Shown here: positions 39,785 through 47,034 of the stretch, in pieces
Layout: the number at the start of each line of letters is the position of its first letter
How positions within the stretch are numbered: position 1 is the stretch's first letter
Assembly (NCBI RefSeq): GCF_003937945.1
Contig: NZ_RSEC01000053.1
Span: forward strand, 124,001-188,000
Source of the DNA: Amycolatopsis eburnea
GTDB lineage: Bacteria > Actinomycetota > Actinomycetes > Mycobacteriales > Pseudonocardiaceae
DNA: 64,000 nucleotides
Reading direction: 5' to 3'
The notes under the pieces: model-generated
Database searches by the model: none
The model's input: only the letters and a program-made list of their open reading frames with translations
Told to the model about the DNA's origin: nothing
Position numbers and translations under genes: made by a program

Positions 39785-40261
39785 CTAGCGCGGCAGCAGC
39801 TGGTCGAAGAACGAGCGGTAGCGCCGCAGCGCGATCCGCAGCTCTTCGGTGGCCGGTTCGCCCTGCTGCCACTGGCCTTCCAGCTCGCTCTTGTGCTCGG
39901 CGAACGTGGTGGCCAGCGCGCTGATCACGGCCGCGACCAGTTCGTCGGCCTCACGCACGGCCTGCTTCGGGTCGTCGACGAAGCCGGTCTGGACGTTCTG
40001 CCAGCGGTCGCGGAAGCCGGTGACCTTCTCCTCGTCGATCAACGGCGGCGTCTCGACGTCGCCACCCGACCCCTTGGACGCGGTACCGGTGTCGGAGCCC
40101 GCCGAAGCCAGGTCCGCCGTGCTCAGGCCGTGGTCCTGGCCGGTGCCCGGCTCGCGGAACTCGGCCTGCTCCTGCTCGGGGACCTCGGCGGTGCCGTCGC
40201 GGGAGTCGCGGCCGAGGTCGTCGTCCCGGTCGGTGCTGTGCCGCGTCAGGTGCTCGGTCAT
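39785..40261 (-). CDS. Paralogue of the adjacent 40264 protein; no membrane anchor
   Basis: A 158-residue protein of unknown function. Residues 1-75 are polar and disordered-looking (EHLTRHSTDRDDDLGRDSRD, then GSDTGTASKGSGGD). The C-terminal part FRDRWQNVQTGFVDDPKQAVREADELVAAVISALATTFAEHKSELE ... LRIALRRYRSFFDQLLP closely parallels the neighbouring protein (EWAQVQEKFVDQPSAAVAEADHLLVALMAERG ... LRDAMVRYRTVFEDLLT). So the pair arose by duplication. ATG 40261 is preceded by GGAGG; it lies 2 bp after the stop of the upstream gene. Confidence 0.75.
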   Translation of the reverse strand: MTEHLTRHSTDRDDDLGRDSRDGTAEVPEQEQAEFREPGTGQDHGLSTADLASAGSDTGTASKGSGGDVETPPLIDEEKVTGFRDRWQNVQTGFVDDPKQAVREADELVAAVISALATTFAEHKSELEGQWQQGEPATEELRIALRRYRSFFDQLLPR

Positions 40262-40263
40262 GG

Positions 40264-40902
40264 TCAGCGTCCTCCGTTCCACTCGGTCCGCGGCTGCGCG
40301 GACGCCTGGTGCTCGTGCTGCTCGGTGTCGTGCCGGTGACCGTTCCGGCGGTCGTGGTCGTGGTGCTCCTCGCCGGCGCCGTCGGTCAGCAGGTCTTCGA
40401 ACACGGTCCGGTAGCGGACCATCGCGTCGCGCAAGTCCTCAGTGGACGCTCCGTCACGCTTCTGCTGCGTGGTGTGCGCGGCCCGGTAGTGCTCCAGGGT
40501 CTTGGCGTGGCGCACGGAAAGATCGGACAGCTGCTGCTCGTACCCCTCGGTCGGGTAGCCGCGTTCGGCCATCAGCGCGACGAGGAGGTGGTCCGCTTCG
40601 GCGACCGCGGCGGACGGCTGGTCGACGAACTTTTCCTGCACCTGCGCCCATTCCCGGGCGTAGCGCTCCCGCGCCGAGGCCGACAGCGGGCGGATGTCGA
40701 GCTCCTTGTGGCGGCGTTCCCGCTCGGCCAGCTCGCGTTGCGCGGCACGCGGGTTGTCGCTCTCCTCCACGGCGCGGTCGTACTCCGGCCCGAAGCGCTG
40801 TTGCAGTCGTTTTCGCTGCATCTCTTGTGTCACAAGCCAGATCACGGCGCCGAGCACCGCGATGGCCACGACGACGATCACGACGATCAGCCAGGTGGGC
40901 AT
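40264..40902 (-). CDS. Membrane-anchored protein paralogous to 39785
   Basis: A 212-residue protein with one N-terminal membrane helix (MPTWLIVVIVVVAIAVLGAVIWLV), a charged helix (QEMQRKRLQQRFGPEYDRAVEES), a helical domain shared with the next gene, and a histidine/aspartate-rich tail (EEHHDHDRRNGHRHDTEQHEH) that might bind metal. Similar secretion-less anchored proteins appear in many actinomycetes without a function. ATG 40902 is preferred over GTG 40905 by spacing to GAAGGAG. It heads an operon of the two paralogues. Confidence 0.78.
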   Translation of the reverse strand: MPTWLIVVIVVVAIAVLGAVIWLVTQEMQRKRLQQRFGPEYDRAVEESDNPRAAQRELAERERRHKELDIRPLSASARERYAREWAQVQEKFVDQPSAAVAEADHLLVALMAERGYPTEGYEQQLSDLSVRHAKTLEHYRAAHTTQQKRDGASTEDLRDAMVRYRTVFEDLLTDGAGEEHHDHDRRNGHRHDTEQHEHQASAQPRTEWNGGR

Positions 40903-41068
40903 CACACAACTCCTTCATGGATGTCGCCCCCGATGGGACCGGTGTGCCCGCTACCCGGACACCGAAAACCACGGCCGCCCGCGATTCGGCCGACCGGCCG
41001 CGTCGATGCCGCCGGATGCCCGGCGTAACGCAGGTAACACCGGAAAACTAGCGTTGTTACCAGCCAAG

Positions 41069-41085
41069 TGTTATCGTCGATAACA
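41069..41085. promoter_or_regulatory. Operator-like palindrome before the SDR gene
   Basis: TGTTATCG-T-CGATAACA (41069-41085) is a perfect 17-bp palindrome located 36 bp upstream of ATG 41122. No regulator gene is adjacent, so the protein binding it is encoded elsewhere. Confidence 0.65.
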
Positions 41086-41121
41086 GAACAACGGCAGCAG
41101 CGTTACCAGGAGGCAGGCACG

Positions 41122-41865
41122 ATGAGCACCACCACCGAACCCCGCGTCGCGATCGTCACCGGCGGCTCCCGCGGCATCGGCCGCCAGGTCGCCGAGCGGC
41201 TGGCGGCCGACGGCATGGCCGTCGTCGTCAACTACGCCGGCAACGAGCAGGAGGCCGCGGCCGCCGTCGACGCCATCACCGGACGCGGCGGGCGGGCCAT
41301 CGCCGTCCGGGCCGACGTCGCCGACCCGGCCGCGGTCGCGGAGCTGTTCGACACCGCGGAACGCACCTTCGGCGGGGTGGACGTCGTCGCGCACCTGGCC
41401 GGGGTGATGAACCCGCCGACGCCGATCGCGGACATCGACTTCGAGGTCCTCGACCGGGTGCACCGCACCAACATCCGCGGCACGTTCGCGGTGGCGCAGC
41501 AGGCCGCGAGGCGGGTGCGCGACGGCGGCGCCGTGATCACCACCTCGACGTCCGTGCTCGGCCTGAACCTGCCGGGCTACGGCATCTACAACGCGACGAA
41601 GGGCGCGGTCGAGGCGATCACCATGATCCTCGCCCGCGAGCTGCGCGGCCGCGACATCACGGTCAACACGGTGGCCCCCGGCCCGACCGCGACCGCGCTG
41701 TTCCTCGACGGCAAGGACGAGGAGACGATCGCGCGGATGGCCCAGCAGCCCCCGCTGGAGCGGCTCGGCCGCCCGGAGGACATCGCCGAGGTCGTCGCCT
41801 TCCTCGCCGGCCCGGCCCGCTGGGTCAACGGCCAGGTGCTGCGCGCCAACGGCGGGATCGTCTGA
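41122..41865 (+). CDS. Short-chain dehydrogenase/reductase
   Basis: A 247-residue classical SDR: VAIVTGGSRGIGRQVAERLA (TGxxxGIG), DVAHLAGVMN-like segment DVVAHLAGVMNP, active-site S in TTSTSVLG and YGIYNATKGAVE (YxxxK), and PEDIAEVVAFLAGPARWVNGQVLRANGGIV at the end. The arginine after TGGSR favours NADPH. The AGGAGG site is 8 bases before the ATG. Its palindromic operator suggests inducible expression; 3-oxoacyl reductase-like activity on an unknown ketone is most likely. Confidence 0.92.
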   Translation: MSTTTEPRVAIVTGGSRGIGRQVAERLAADGMAVVVNYAGNEQEAAAAVDAITGRGGRAIAVRADVADPAAVAELFDTAERTFGGVDVVAHLAGVMNPPTPIADIDFEVLDRVHRTNIRGTFAVAQQAARRVRDGGAVITTSTSVLGLNLPGYGIYNATKGAVEAITMILARELRGRDITVNTVAPGPTATALFLDGKDEETIARMAQQPPLERLGRPEDIAEVVAFLAGPARWVNGQVLRANGGIV

Positions 41866-41886
41866 GGAGGGCGGTCACCGGCCTGC

Positions 41887-42324
41887 TCAGCCCGGCGCCC
41901 GCGTGAACCGGGTGACGATCAGGTGGTCCTTCGCCGGGCCGCGGACCGCCCACTCCTGCCGCCAGCGCCGCGCGTCGAGCACCTCGTAACTCCCCCGGTA
42001 CAGGTCGTCGCGGCACGGGTGGTCGGTGGTCCAGTGCCCGGCGCGCAGGTCGAGCTCGTGGAAGAAGCCGCCGTGGTCGAAGTGGACGTCGGCCCGGCCG
42101 GGCGCGGTGGGGCGGTAGTGCAGCGTGCGCGTGACCGGGCCGGAGTAGCCGCCGAGGCGCATCTCGCCGGCTTCGCGGTAGACGAGCTCGCCGCCCTCTT
42201 CGGTGAAGCTCGCCGTGCCCGTCACCTCGCCCGCCGCCTCGCCGTCGGCGGTGAGGATTTCGCGGTCCAGCCGCCACGCACCGGCGAAATGCGCGACGAG
42301 ATCGGGAACCGGCCAGTACTCCAC
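41887..42324 (-). CDS. DUF6314-type protein of unknown function
   Basis: A 145-residue cytosolic protein: VAHFAGAWRLDREILTADGEAAGEVTGTASFTEEGGELVYREAGEM then TRTLHYRPTAPGRADVHFDHGGFFHELDLRAG and HPCRDDLYRGSYEVLDARRWRQEWAVRGPAKDHLIVTRFTR. The FxGxWxLxRxI start and the final PAKDxxIxTxxxR resemble the DUF6314 beta-barrel family. No catalytic function is known. Convergent with the SDR gene. Confidence 0.75.
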   Translation of the reverse strand: MEYWPVPDLVAHFAGAWRLDREILTADGEAAGEVTGTASFTEEGGELVYREAGEMRLGGYSGPVTRTLHYRPTAPGRADVHFDHGGFFHELDLRAGHWTTDHPCRDDLYRGSYEVLDARRWRQEWAVRGPAKDHLIVTRFTRAPG

Positions 42325-42363
42325 CCGGCCAGTCTGCCACCCGGCGGCGGGCCGGGCCGGAAC

Positions 42364-42385
42364 TGTCGGACCCCCGCTCTATAGT
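42364..42385 (+). promoter_or_regulatory. Candidate DNA-damage (PafBC-type) promoter of recQ
   Basis: TGTCGGAC (42364-42371), 8 bases, then TATAGT (42380-42385) matches the spacing of the actinobacterial RecA-independent damage promoter TGTCRGTG-N8-TAnnnT. TATAGT lies 7 bases before GTG 42393, so the message is leaderless. The ssb promoter shares the upstream half. Confidence 0.55.
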
Positions 42386-42392
42386 CGGCCGG

Positions 42393-44228
42393 GTGGCAGA
42401 GACCGACCTCGCACCCGCGTCCGACGCGCTGGAGACCCTCCGGCGCGTGTTCGGCTACGACAGCTTCCGCGGCGACCAGGCGGCGATCGTCGAGCACGTG
42501 ATCGCCGGCGGCGACGCGCTCGTCCTGATGCCCACCGGCGGCGGGAAATCCCTGTGCTACCAGATTCCCGCGCTCGTGCGCCCGGGCGTCGGCGTGGTGA
42601 TCTCGCCGCTGATCGCCCTGATGCAGGACCAGGTCGACGCGCTGCGCAACGCCGGCGTCCGCGCCGGGTTCCTCAACTCCACCCAGGACTACGCGGCCCG
42701 CCAGGAGGTCGAGTCGGCGTTCCTGAGCGGCGAGCTCGACCTGCTCTACCTGGCGCCGGAACGGCTTTCGGTCGAGTCCACCGTGCGGCTGCTCGACCGC
42801 GGCAAGATCTCGCTGTTCGCGATCGACGAAGCGCACTGCGTCGCCCAGTGGGGCCACGACTTCCGGCCCGACTACCTCCAGCTCTCCGCGCTGCACGAGC
42901 GCTGGCCGGACGTCCCGCGGATCGCGCTGACGGCGACCGCGACCGAGGCCACCCACCGGGAGATCTCCACGCGGCTGGGGCTCGACGACGCCCGGCACTT
43001 CGTCGCGAGCTTCGACCGGCCGAACATCCAGTACCGGATCGTCGGGAAGAACTCGCCGCAGCGGCAGCTGCTCGAGCTGCTGCGCACCGAACACCAGGGT
43101 GACGCCGGGATCGTCTACTGCCTGTCCCGGAACTCGGTCGAGAAGACCGCGGAGTTCCTGGTGCAGAACGGGATCCCGGCGGTCCCGTACCACGCGGGCC
43201 TCGACGCGCGCACGCGGGCGAAGCACCAGTCGCGGTTCCTGCGGGAGGACGGGCTGATCGTGGTCGCCACGATCGCGTTCGGCATGGGCATCGACAAACC
43301 GGACGTCCGGTTCGTCGCGCACCTCGACCTGCCGAAGTCGGTCGAGGGCTACTACCAGGAGACCGGCCGCGCGGGCCGGGACGGCCTGCCCTCGACCGCG
43401 TGGCTCGCGTACGGGCTGCAGGACGTCGTGCAACAGCGCAAGATGATCGACACGTCCGAGGGCGACGACGCGCACCGCCGCCGGCTCGGCGCGCACCTGA
43501 ACGCCATGCTCGCGCTGTGCGAGACGGTGGAATGCCGCCGGGTGCAGGTGCTCAACTACTTCGGGCAGCAGGCCGAGCCGTGCGGCAACTGCGACACGTG
43601 CCTCAACCCGCCGGAGAAGTGGGACGGCACGATCGCGGCGCAGAAACTGCTGTCGACGGTGGTGCGGCTGCGCAACGAGCGGCGGCAGAAGTTCGGCGCC
43701 GGGCAGATCATCGACATCCTGCTCGGCAAGTCCACGCCGAAGGTCACGCAGTTCCAGCACGACACGCTCAAGACCTTCGGCATCGGCACCGACCTGCGCG
43801 AACAGGACTGGCGGGCGGTCGTGCGCCAGCTGCTCGCCCAGGGCCTGCTCGCGGTCGAAGGCGACTACGGCTCGCTCGTGCTCACCGAGGCCAGCGCCGA
43901 AGTGCTGAGCGGCGACCGCCAGGTGATGCTGCGCCGCGAGCCCGAGCGCGCGGCCGCCGCGAAGGTCCGCGGCACGCGGAAAGCCGCCGCCGCGGTGGAC
44001 ATGCCCGCGGAGGCGGCGCCGCTGTTCGAACGCCTGCGTGCCTGGCGGGCCGGCGTCGCGAAGGAGCAGGGCGTACCCGCGTACGTCATCTTCCACGACG
44101 CGACCCTGCGCCAGATCGCCACGCGACGACCGTCGTCGCTGGCGGACCTGGGCACGGTCAGCGGAGTCGGCGAGAACAAGCTCGCCAAGTACGGCGAGGG
44201 GGTCCTCGAAGTCCTGGCCGCCGAGTGA
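42393..44228 (+). CDS. recQ: ATP-dependent DNA helicase RecQ
   Basis: A 611-residue 3'-5' helicase. Q motif and FGYDSFRGDQ at the start, Walker A MPTGGGKSLCYQIP, DEAHC box, GRAGRDG motif VI, then the RecQ zinc-binding region (CETVECRRVQVLNYFGQQAEPCGNCDTC), winged helix and a C-terminal HRDC domain (LFERLRAWRAGVAKEQGVPAYVIFHDATL ... GVGENKLAKYGEGVL). All domains of the E. coli-type enzyme are present. GTG 42393 is set by the leaderless promoter. Confidence 0.96.
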   Translation: MAETDLAPASDALETLRRVFGYDSFRGDQAAIVEHVIAGGDALVLMPTGGGKSLCYQIPALVRPGVGVVISPLIALMQDQVDALRNAGVRAGFLNSTQDYAARQEVESAFLSGELDLLYLAPERLSVESTVRLLDRGKISLFAIDEAHCVAQWGHDFRPDYLQLSALHERWPDVPRIALTATATEATHREISTRLGLDDARHFVASFDRPNIQYRIVGKNSPQRQLLELLRTEHQGDAGIVYCLSRNSVEKTAEFLVQNGIPAVPYHAGLDARTRAKHQSRFLREDGLIVVATIAFGMGIDKPDVRFVAHLDLPKSVEGYYQETGRAGRDGLPSTAWLAYGLQDVVQQRKMIDTSEGDDAHRRRLGAHLNAMLALCETVECRRVQVLNYFGQQAEPCGNCDTCLNPPEKWDGTIAAQKLLSTVVRLRNERRQKFGAGQIIDILLGKSTPKVTQFQHDTLKTFGIGTDLREQDWRAVVRQLLAQGLLAVEGDYGSLVLTEASAEVLSGDRQVMLRREPERAAAAKVRGTRKAAAAVDMPAEAAPLFERLRAWRAGVAKEQGVPAYVIFHDATLRQIATRRPSSLADLGTVSGVGENKLAKYGEGVLEVLAAE

Positions 44229-44229
44229 C

Positions 44230-44451
44230 CTAGCGGGCGGCCGGCCCGGGCTGTCCCGGTTCGCCGGTCACGGAGTTGACCTTGCGGACCGCGCCGGCGA
44301 TCTGCTCGTGGTACTTGCCCTTGGTCTTGTCGTCGACGAACTTGGCCGCCTTGCCGACAGCCCCGTTCACCTTTTCGGGGTTTTTCTTGGCGTACGCGCG
44401 GGCGGCGCCGGCCGCGCCGGCCAGCACGGTGAGCTTGCGCAGGAAAGCCAT
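44230..44451 (-). CDS. MT0933-like antitoxin-family small protein
   Basis: A 73-residue protein: FLRKLTVLAGAAGAARAYAKKNPEKVNGAVGKAAKFVDDKTKGKYHEQIAGAVRKVNSVTGE. The DDKTKGKYHEQI segment is the mark of the MT0933-like antitoxin family. No toxin gene is adjacent; the next gene on either side is recQ or an adenosine-deaminase-family gene. Many such solo genes may act as stress proteins. The start MAFLRK is chosen from GAGGGAGA 7 bases upstream. Confidence 0.8.
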   Translation of the reverse strand: MAFLRKLTVLAGAAGAARAYAKKNPEKVNGAVGKAAKFVDDKTKGKYHEQIAGAVRKVNSVTGEPGQPGPAAR

Positions 44452-44579
44452 GGTCGTCTCCCTCGTCGGTGTGCGGTCATCCTGACAACGCGGACGAACC
44501 ACCCGGAGGTTCCCCGTGTGACGACGGCCAAACAAAATTGCCGCGCGAGCTGCGCCTCGCGGCCTCTAGGGTCGGGCTC

Positions 44580-45569
44580 ATGCGCGACCTGGCGACCTTG
44601 CCGAAGGCCCACCTGCACGTCCACCTCGAGAGCACGATCCGGCCGGGCACGCTCCGCGAACTCGGCGAGGCGAACGGCGTCGCCGTCCCGGCCGAGCCGC
44701 CGGAGTTCGACGGTTTTCGCGCGTTCGCCGACTACAACGCGCTCATCCGGGCCTGCCTCCAGCAGCCCGGGGACTTCGAGCGCATCGCACGCGAGTACTG
44801 CGAAGACGAACTGGCCCAAGGCACGCGCTACGCCGAAGTCACGTTCACCGCGGCCTCGCACGGGGAACGACTCGGCGACCTCGAGATGCCGCTGGCGTCC
44901 GTCCTCAACGGACTGTCCGGAACCCACGGCCTTGAGTGGCGGCTCGTGCTCGACCACTCCCGGCGCCGCTCGGTCGAACGCGCCGAGCGCACCCTCGACC
45001 TCGCCCTGAAGTACGACGAAGTCTTCGCGATCGGCATGGCGGGCGAGGAAAACCACTCGTTGCGGCCGTTCGCGACGCTCTTCGAAAAGGCGCAGGCGGC
45101 CGGGATCCGCCTGCTGCACCACACCGGCGAGGACGCCGGGCCGGACAGCATCCGCGAAGCGCTCGAAGTGGGCCGGACCGAACGGCTCGGGCACGGCATC
45201 CGCGTCCTCGACGACCCGGCGCTCGTCGCCGAGGTCCGCGACCGGGGCCTGGCGCTGGAAGTCTGCCCGTCGTCGAACGTGACGCTGGGACTGGTGCCGT
45301 CGCTACCCGAGCACCCCCTCCCCCGCCTGCGCGACGCCGGGCTGACCGTCACGATCAACACCGACGTCCCTTCGGTGACCGGCGCGGAACTCGCCGCGGA
45401 GTACGCCCGCGTCCGCGACGCGTTCGGCTACGACGACGCCACGATGGCGGACTTCGCACGCGCGAGCGTCACCGCGTCCTTCGCCCCCGAAGCGACGAAG
45501 CGAAAGCTCCTCGCGGACATCGACGCGTGGCTCACACCGGCACACCAGCACCTGACACCGGGGACCTGA
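44580..45569 (+). CDS. Adenosine-deaminase-family amidohydrolase
   Basis: A 329-residue TIM-barrel deaminase: PKAHLHVHLEST (His13, His15), the loop RLLHHTGEDAGPDSI (zinc-ligand histidine and catalytic glutamate), TERLGHGIRVLDDP and LTVTINTDVPSVTG (zinc aspartate). Deviations from typical Add: HLDG is HLES and TDDP is TDVP, so the second aspartate, which contacts substrate in adenosine deaminase, is valine. Purine nucleosides or an unusual substrate are possible. TAGGGT lies 7 bases before the ATG. Its last eight residues (HQHLTPGT) come from the inserted DNA; the ancestral end is predicted as TPAAGG. Confidence 0.9.
   Translation: MRDLATLPKAHLHVHLESTIRPGTLRELGEANGVAVPAEPPEFDGFRAFADYNALIRACLQQPGDFERIAREYCEDELAQGTRYAEVTFTAASHGERLGDLEMPLASVLNGLSGTHGLEWRLVLDHSRRRSVERAERTLDLALKYDEVFAIGMAGEENHSLRPFATLFEKAQAAGIRLLHHTGEDAGPDSIREALEVGRTERLGHGIRVLDDPALVAEVRDRGLALEVCPSSNVTLGLVPSLPEHPLPRLRDAGLTVTINTDVPSVTGAELAAEYARVRDAFGYDDATMADFARASVTASFAPEATKRKLLADIDAWLTPAHQHLTPGT
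45521..45542. repeat. Left copy of the 22-bp direct repeat bounding the insert
   Basis: Begins CGACGCGTGG and ends CACACCGGCA; identical to 47013-47034. It encodes the end of the deaminase (DAWLTPA) and, on the other strand, the complement of the last codons of the VWA gene. Confidence 0.92.
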
Positions 45570-47012
45570 TGAAAAGAATCGATACGGCAGGGAAATTCTG
45601 GCTAATCGGTCATGAAGAAGACGTATTGCCAGGAAGACTTAAATTCGACCCGGCAGCACAAGGGATTGAATTATCATTAATCGGGAGATTCAAGAGCAGC
45701 GGTAGCCCAAACAGAGAACTCGACACCAGAATTCTCGGAATTTGTGATTCCGGTCCCGTCACACTCGATCGATCATTCTTCGCAGGAAACGTTATTCGAA
45801 GTTCCGGATTGGACGAATCTCGACATCACGCAAATCGCCTATTCATGGGTCATCACTTTACCGACCCAGAGATAGCAGTCACTTCAGCAACCATCGAGAT
45901 TGATCACCTTTCCGATTGGATAGCTCAAACTGGAATCACCAAGCAATTCACACCCCGCGACGTAACATCCAACACTCCGAGCGCATTCTCAGCCTCTTGC
46001 ACTTCCACCCCAGCCGAGGCGAGCGATTTTTCCCGTGGGAGCATCACACTAAACTCACACTGGCGACAAGAAGAGACCTCACCCCATCAGGTTCAGTTAA
46101 ACTACTGGCATTCAATCAGAATTGAATACGAGACACCTCAAGCTTTCGAAGTGGCTCAGCGCGATGTCGCAAGGCTGCAGGATCTTGTCACCATGTGCAC
46201 GGACTCCTTTGCAAATCTCACAAATTTTTCAATCGAAGCCCCTGATGCAATGGTGACAATGATCGATGGAACACAGACGGAGTTCAGTCAGCGAATCGAG
46301 TTCTTAGCACCTTCGATCCATCGAAAGAGTGACAAGACCTCGCGCCGCAGCGCAAATTCGTCTAATTTTATCACATTCGCAGAGGTCGGCGGCGTCGCAA
46401 CACTCGCAAACTGGGTCGACCATGTCGACTCGTTTCAGCAGCCCCTTAACTCAATGATGAGCATCAGGCACAACACTCAAATGTACATGGAGAACAAGTT
46501 TCTCAACATAATGCAGGCCGCTGAAGCCTACCATCGAATTACGCATTCGAACTCACATGTTGACGAGGAGGAGTTCTCGAAGCTCCGACTTGAACTTGTC
46601 GCCGCCACTCCCGCCGAACATCGTGATTGGCTCGACGAAAAGATCAAGTTCATCAACACGCCAACCTTGAATAAGAGGATGCGACAGCTCGCACGATCAG
46701 CCGGGCCTAGCATCAGAGCGCTGATCAAGAATCTCGACCACTGGTCATTTACTATCGCGGGCACCAGAAACGAACTGACACACCTGGGTCGCAAGTCCGG
46801 TAAGATAACAGGAAGAGACCTATACTACTTGTCCGAATCAGTTTACATAGTTATTCGAAGTTGTATGCTTCTCGAAGCAGGGGTTGCACCAGTAGAATTA
46901 TCAAGAAAAGCGGACTCGGAGGCGTTACTACAACATGCTGACCGTATCCATGCGAGCATCCAGCGGGTGCGTCACGAGCTACGCGAAACTTAGTCGACGT
47001 TGAGCAATTGCG
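45543..47012. other. AT-rich inserted segment carrying a HEPN gene
   Basis: A 1,470-bp stretch between two perfect 22-bp direct repeats. A sample line (45601-45660) has 29 G+C of 60, versus 46 of 60 in the flanking deaminase (45361-45420). It contains one gene and almost nothing else: 26 bp before it and 19 bp after it. No transposase or integrase is present. Confidence 0.85.
45569..46993 (+). CDS. ApeA-like HEPN-domain protein, candidate anti-phage effector
   Basis: A 474-residue protein. The N-terminal two thirds resembles the ApeA N-terminal domain: GKFWLIGHEEDVLPGRLKFDP (residues 8-28), IELSLIGRFKS, LGICDSGPVTLDRSFF, NRLFMGHHFTDPEIAVTSATIEIDHLSDWI. The C-terminal part (about 340-470) is a HEPN helical domain with the RNase motif R400-NELT-H405. 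ApeA-type HEPN proteins are defence nucleases that act as abortive-infection effectors in other bacteria. Codon use and base composition differ strongly from all neighbours. The start ATG overlaps the deaminase stop (TGATG), so it is probably translated by coupling to that message. No partner gene is present. Confidence 0.85.
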   Translation: MKRIDTAGKFWLIGHEEDVLPGRLKFDPAAQGIELSLIGRFKSSGSPNRELDTRILGICDSGPVTLDRSFFAGNVIRSSGLDESRHHANRLFMGHHFTDPEIAVTSATIEIDHLSDWIAQTGITKQFTPRDVTSNTPSAFSASCTSTPAEASDFSRGSITLNSHWRQEETSPHQVQLNYWHSIRIEYETPQAFEVAQRDVARLQDLVTMCTDSFANLTNFSIEAPDAMVTMIDGTQTEFSQRIEFLAPSIHRKSDKTSRRSANSSNFITFAEVGGVATLANWVDHVDSFQQPLNSMMSIRHNTQMYMENKFLNIMQAAEAYHRITHSNSHVDEEEFSKLRLELVAATPAEHRDWLDEKIKFINTPTLNKRMRQLARSAGPSIRALIKNLDHWSFTIAGTRNELTHLGRKSGKITGRDLYYLSESVYIVIRSCMLLEAGVAPVELSRKADSEALLQHADRIHASIQRVRHELRET

Positions 47013-47034
47013 CGACGCGTGGCTCACACCGGCA
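47013..47034. repeat. Right copy of the 22-bp direct repeat bounding the insert
   Basis: Identical to 45521-45542. It contains the stop codon of the minus-strand VWA gene (47024-47026). Read in the deaminase frame it continues DAWLTPAAGG and a stop at 47044-47046, the likely original end of the deaminase gene. Confidence 0.92.

Noticed and set aside
44230..44451. Toxin-antitoxin pair with the MT0933-like gene
   Set aside because: No small toxin-like frame is adjacent on either strand, so only the antitoxin-family protein is called.
45916..46125. 69-residue plus-strand frame inside the HEPN gene
   Set aside because: It is out of frame with the HEPN gene and lacks a start signal; chance frame in AT-rich DNA.
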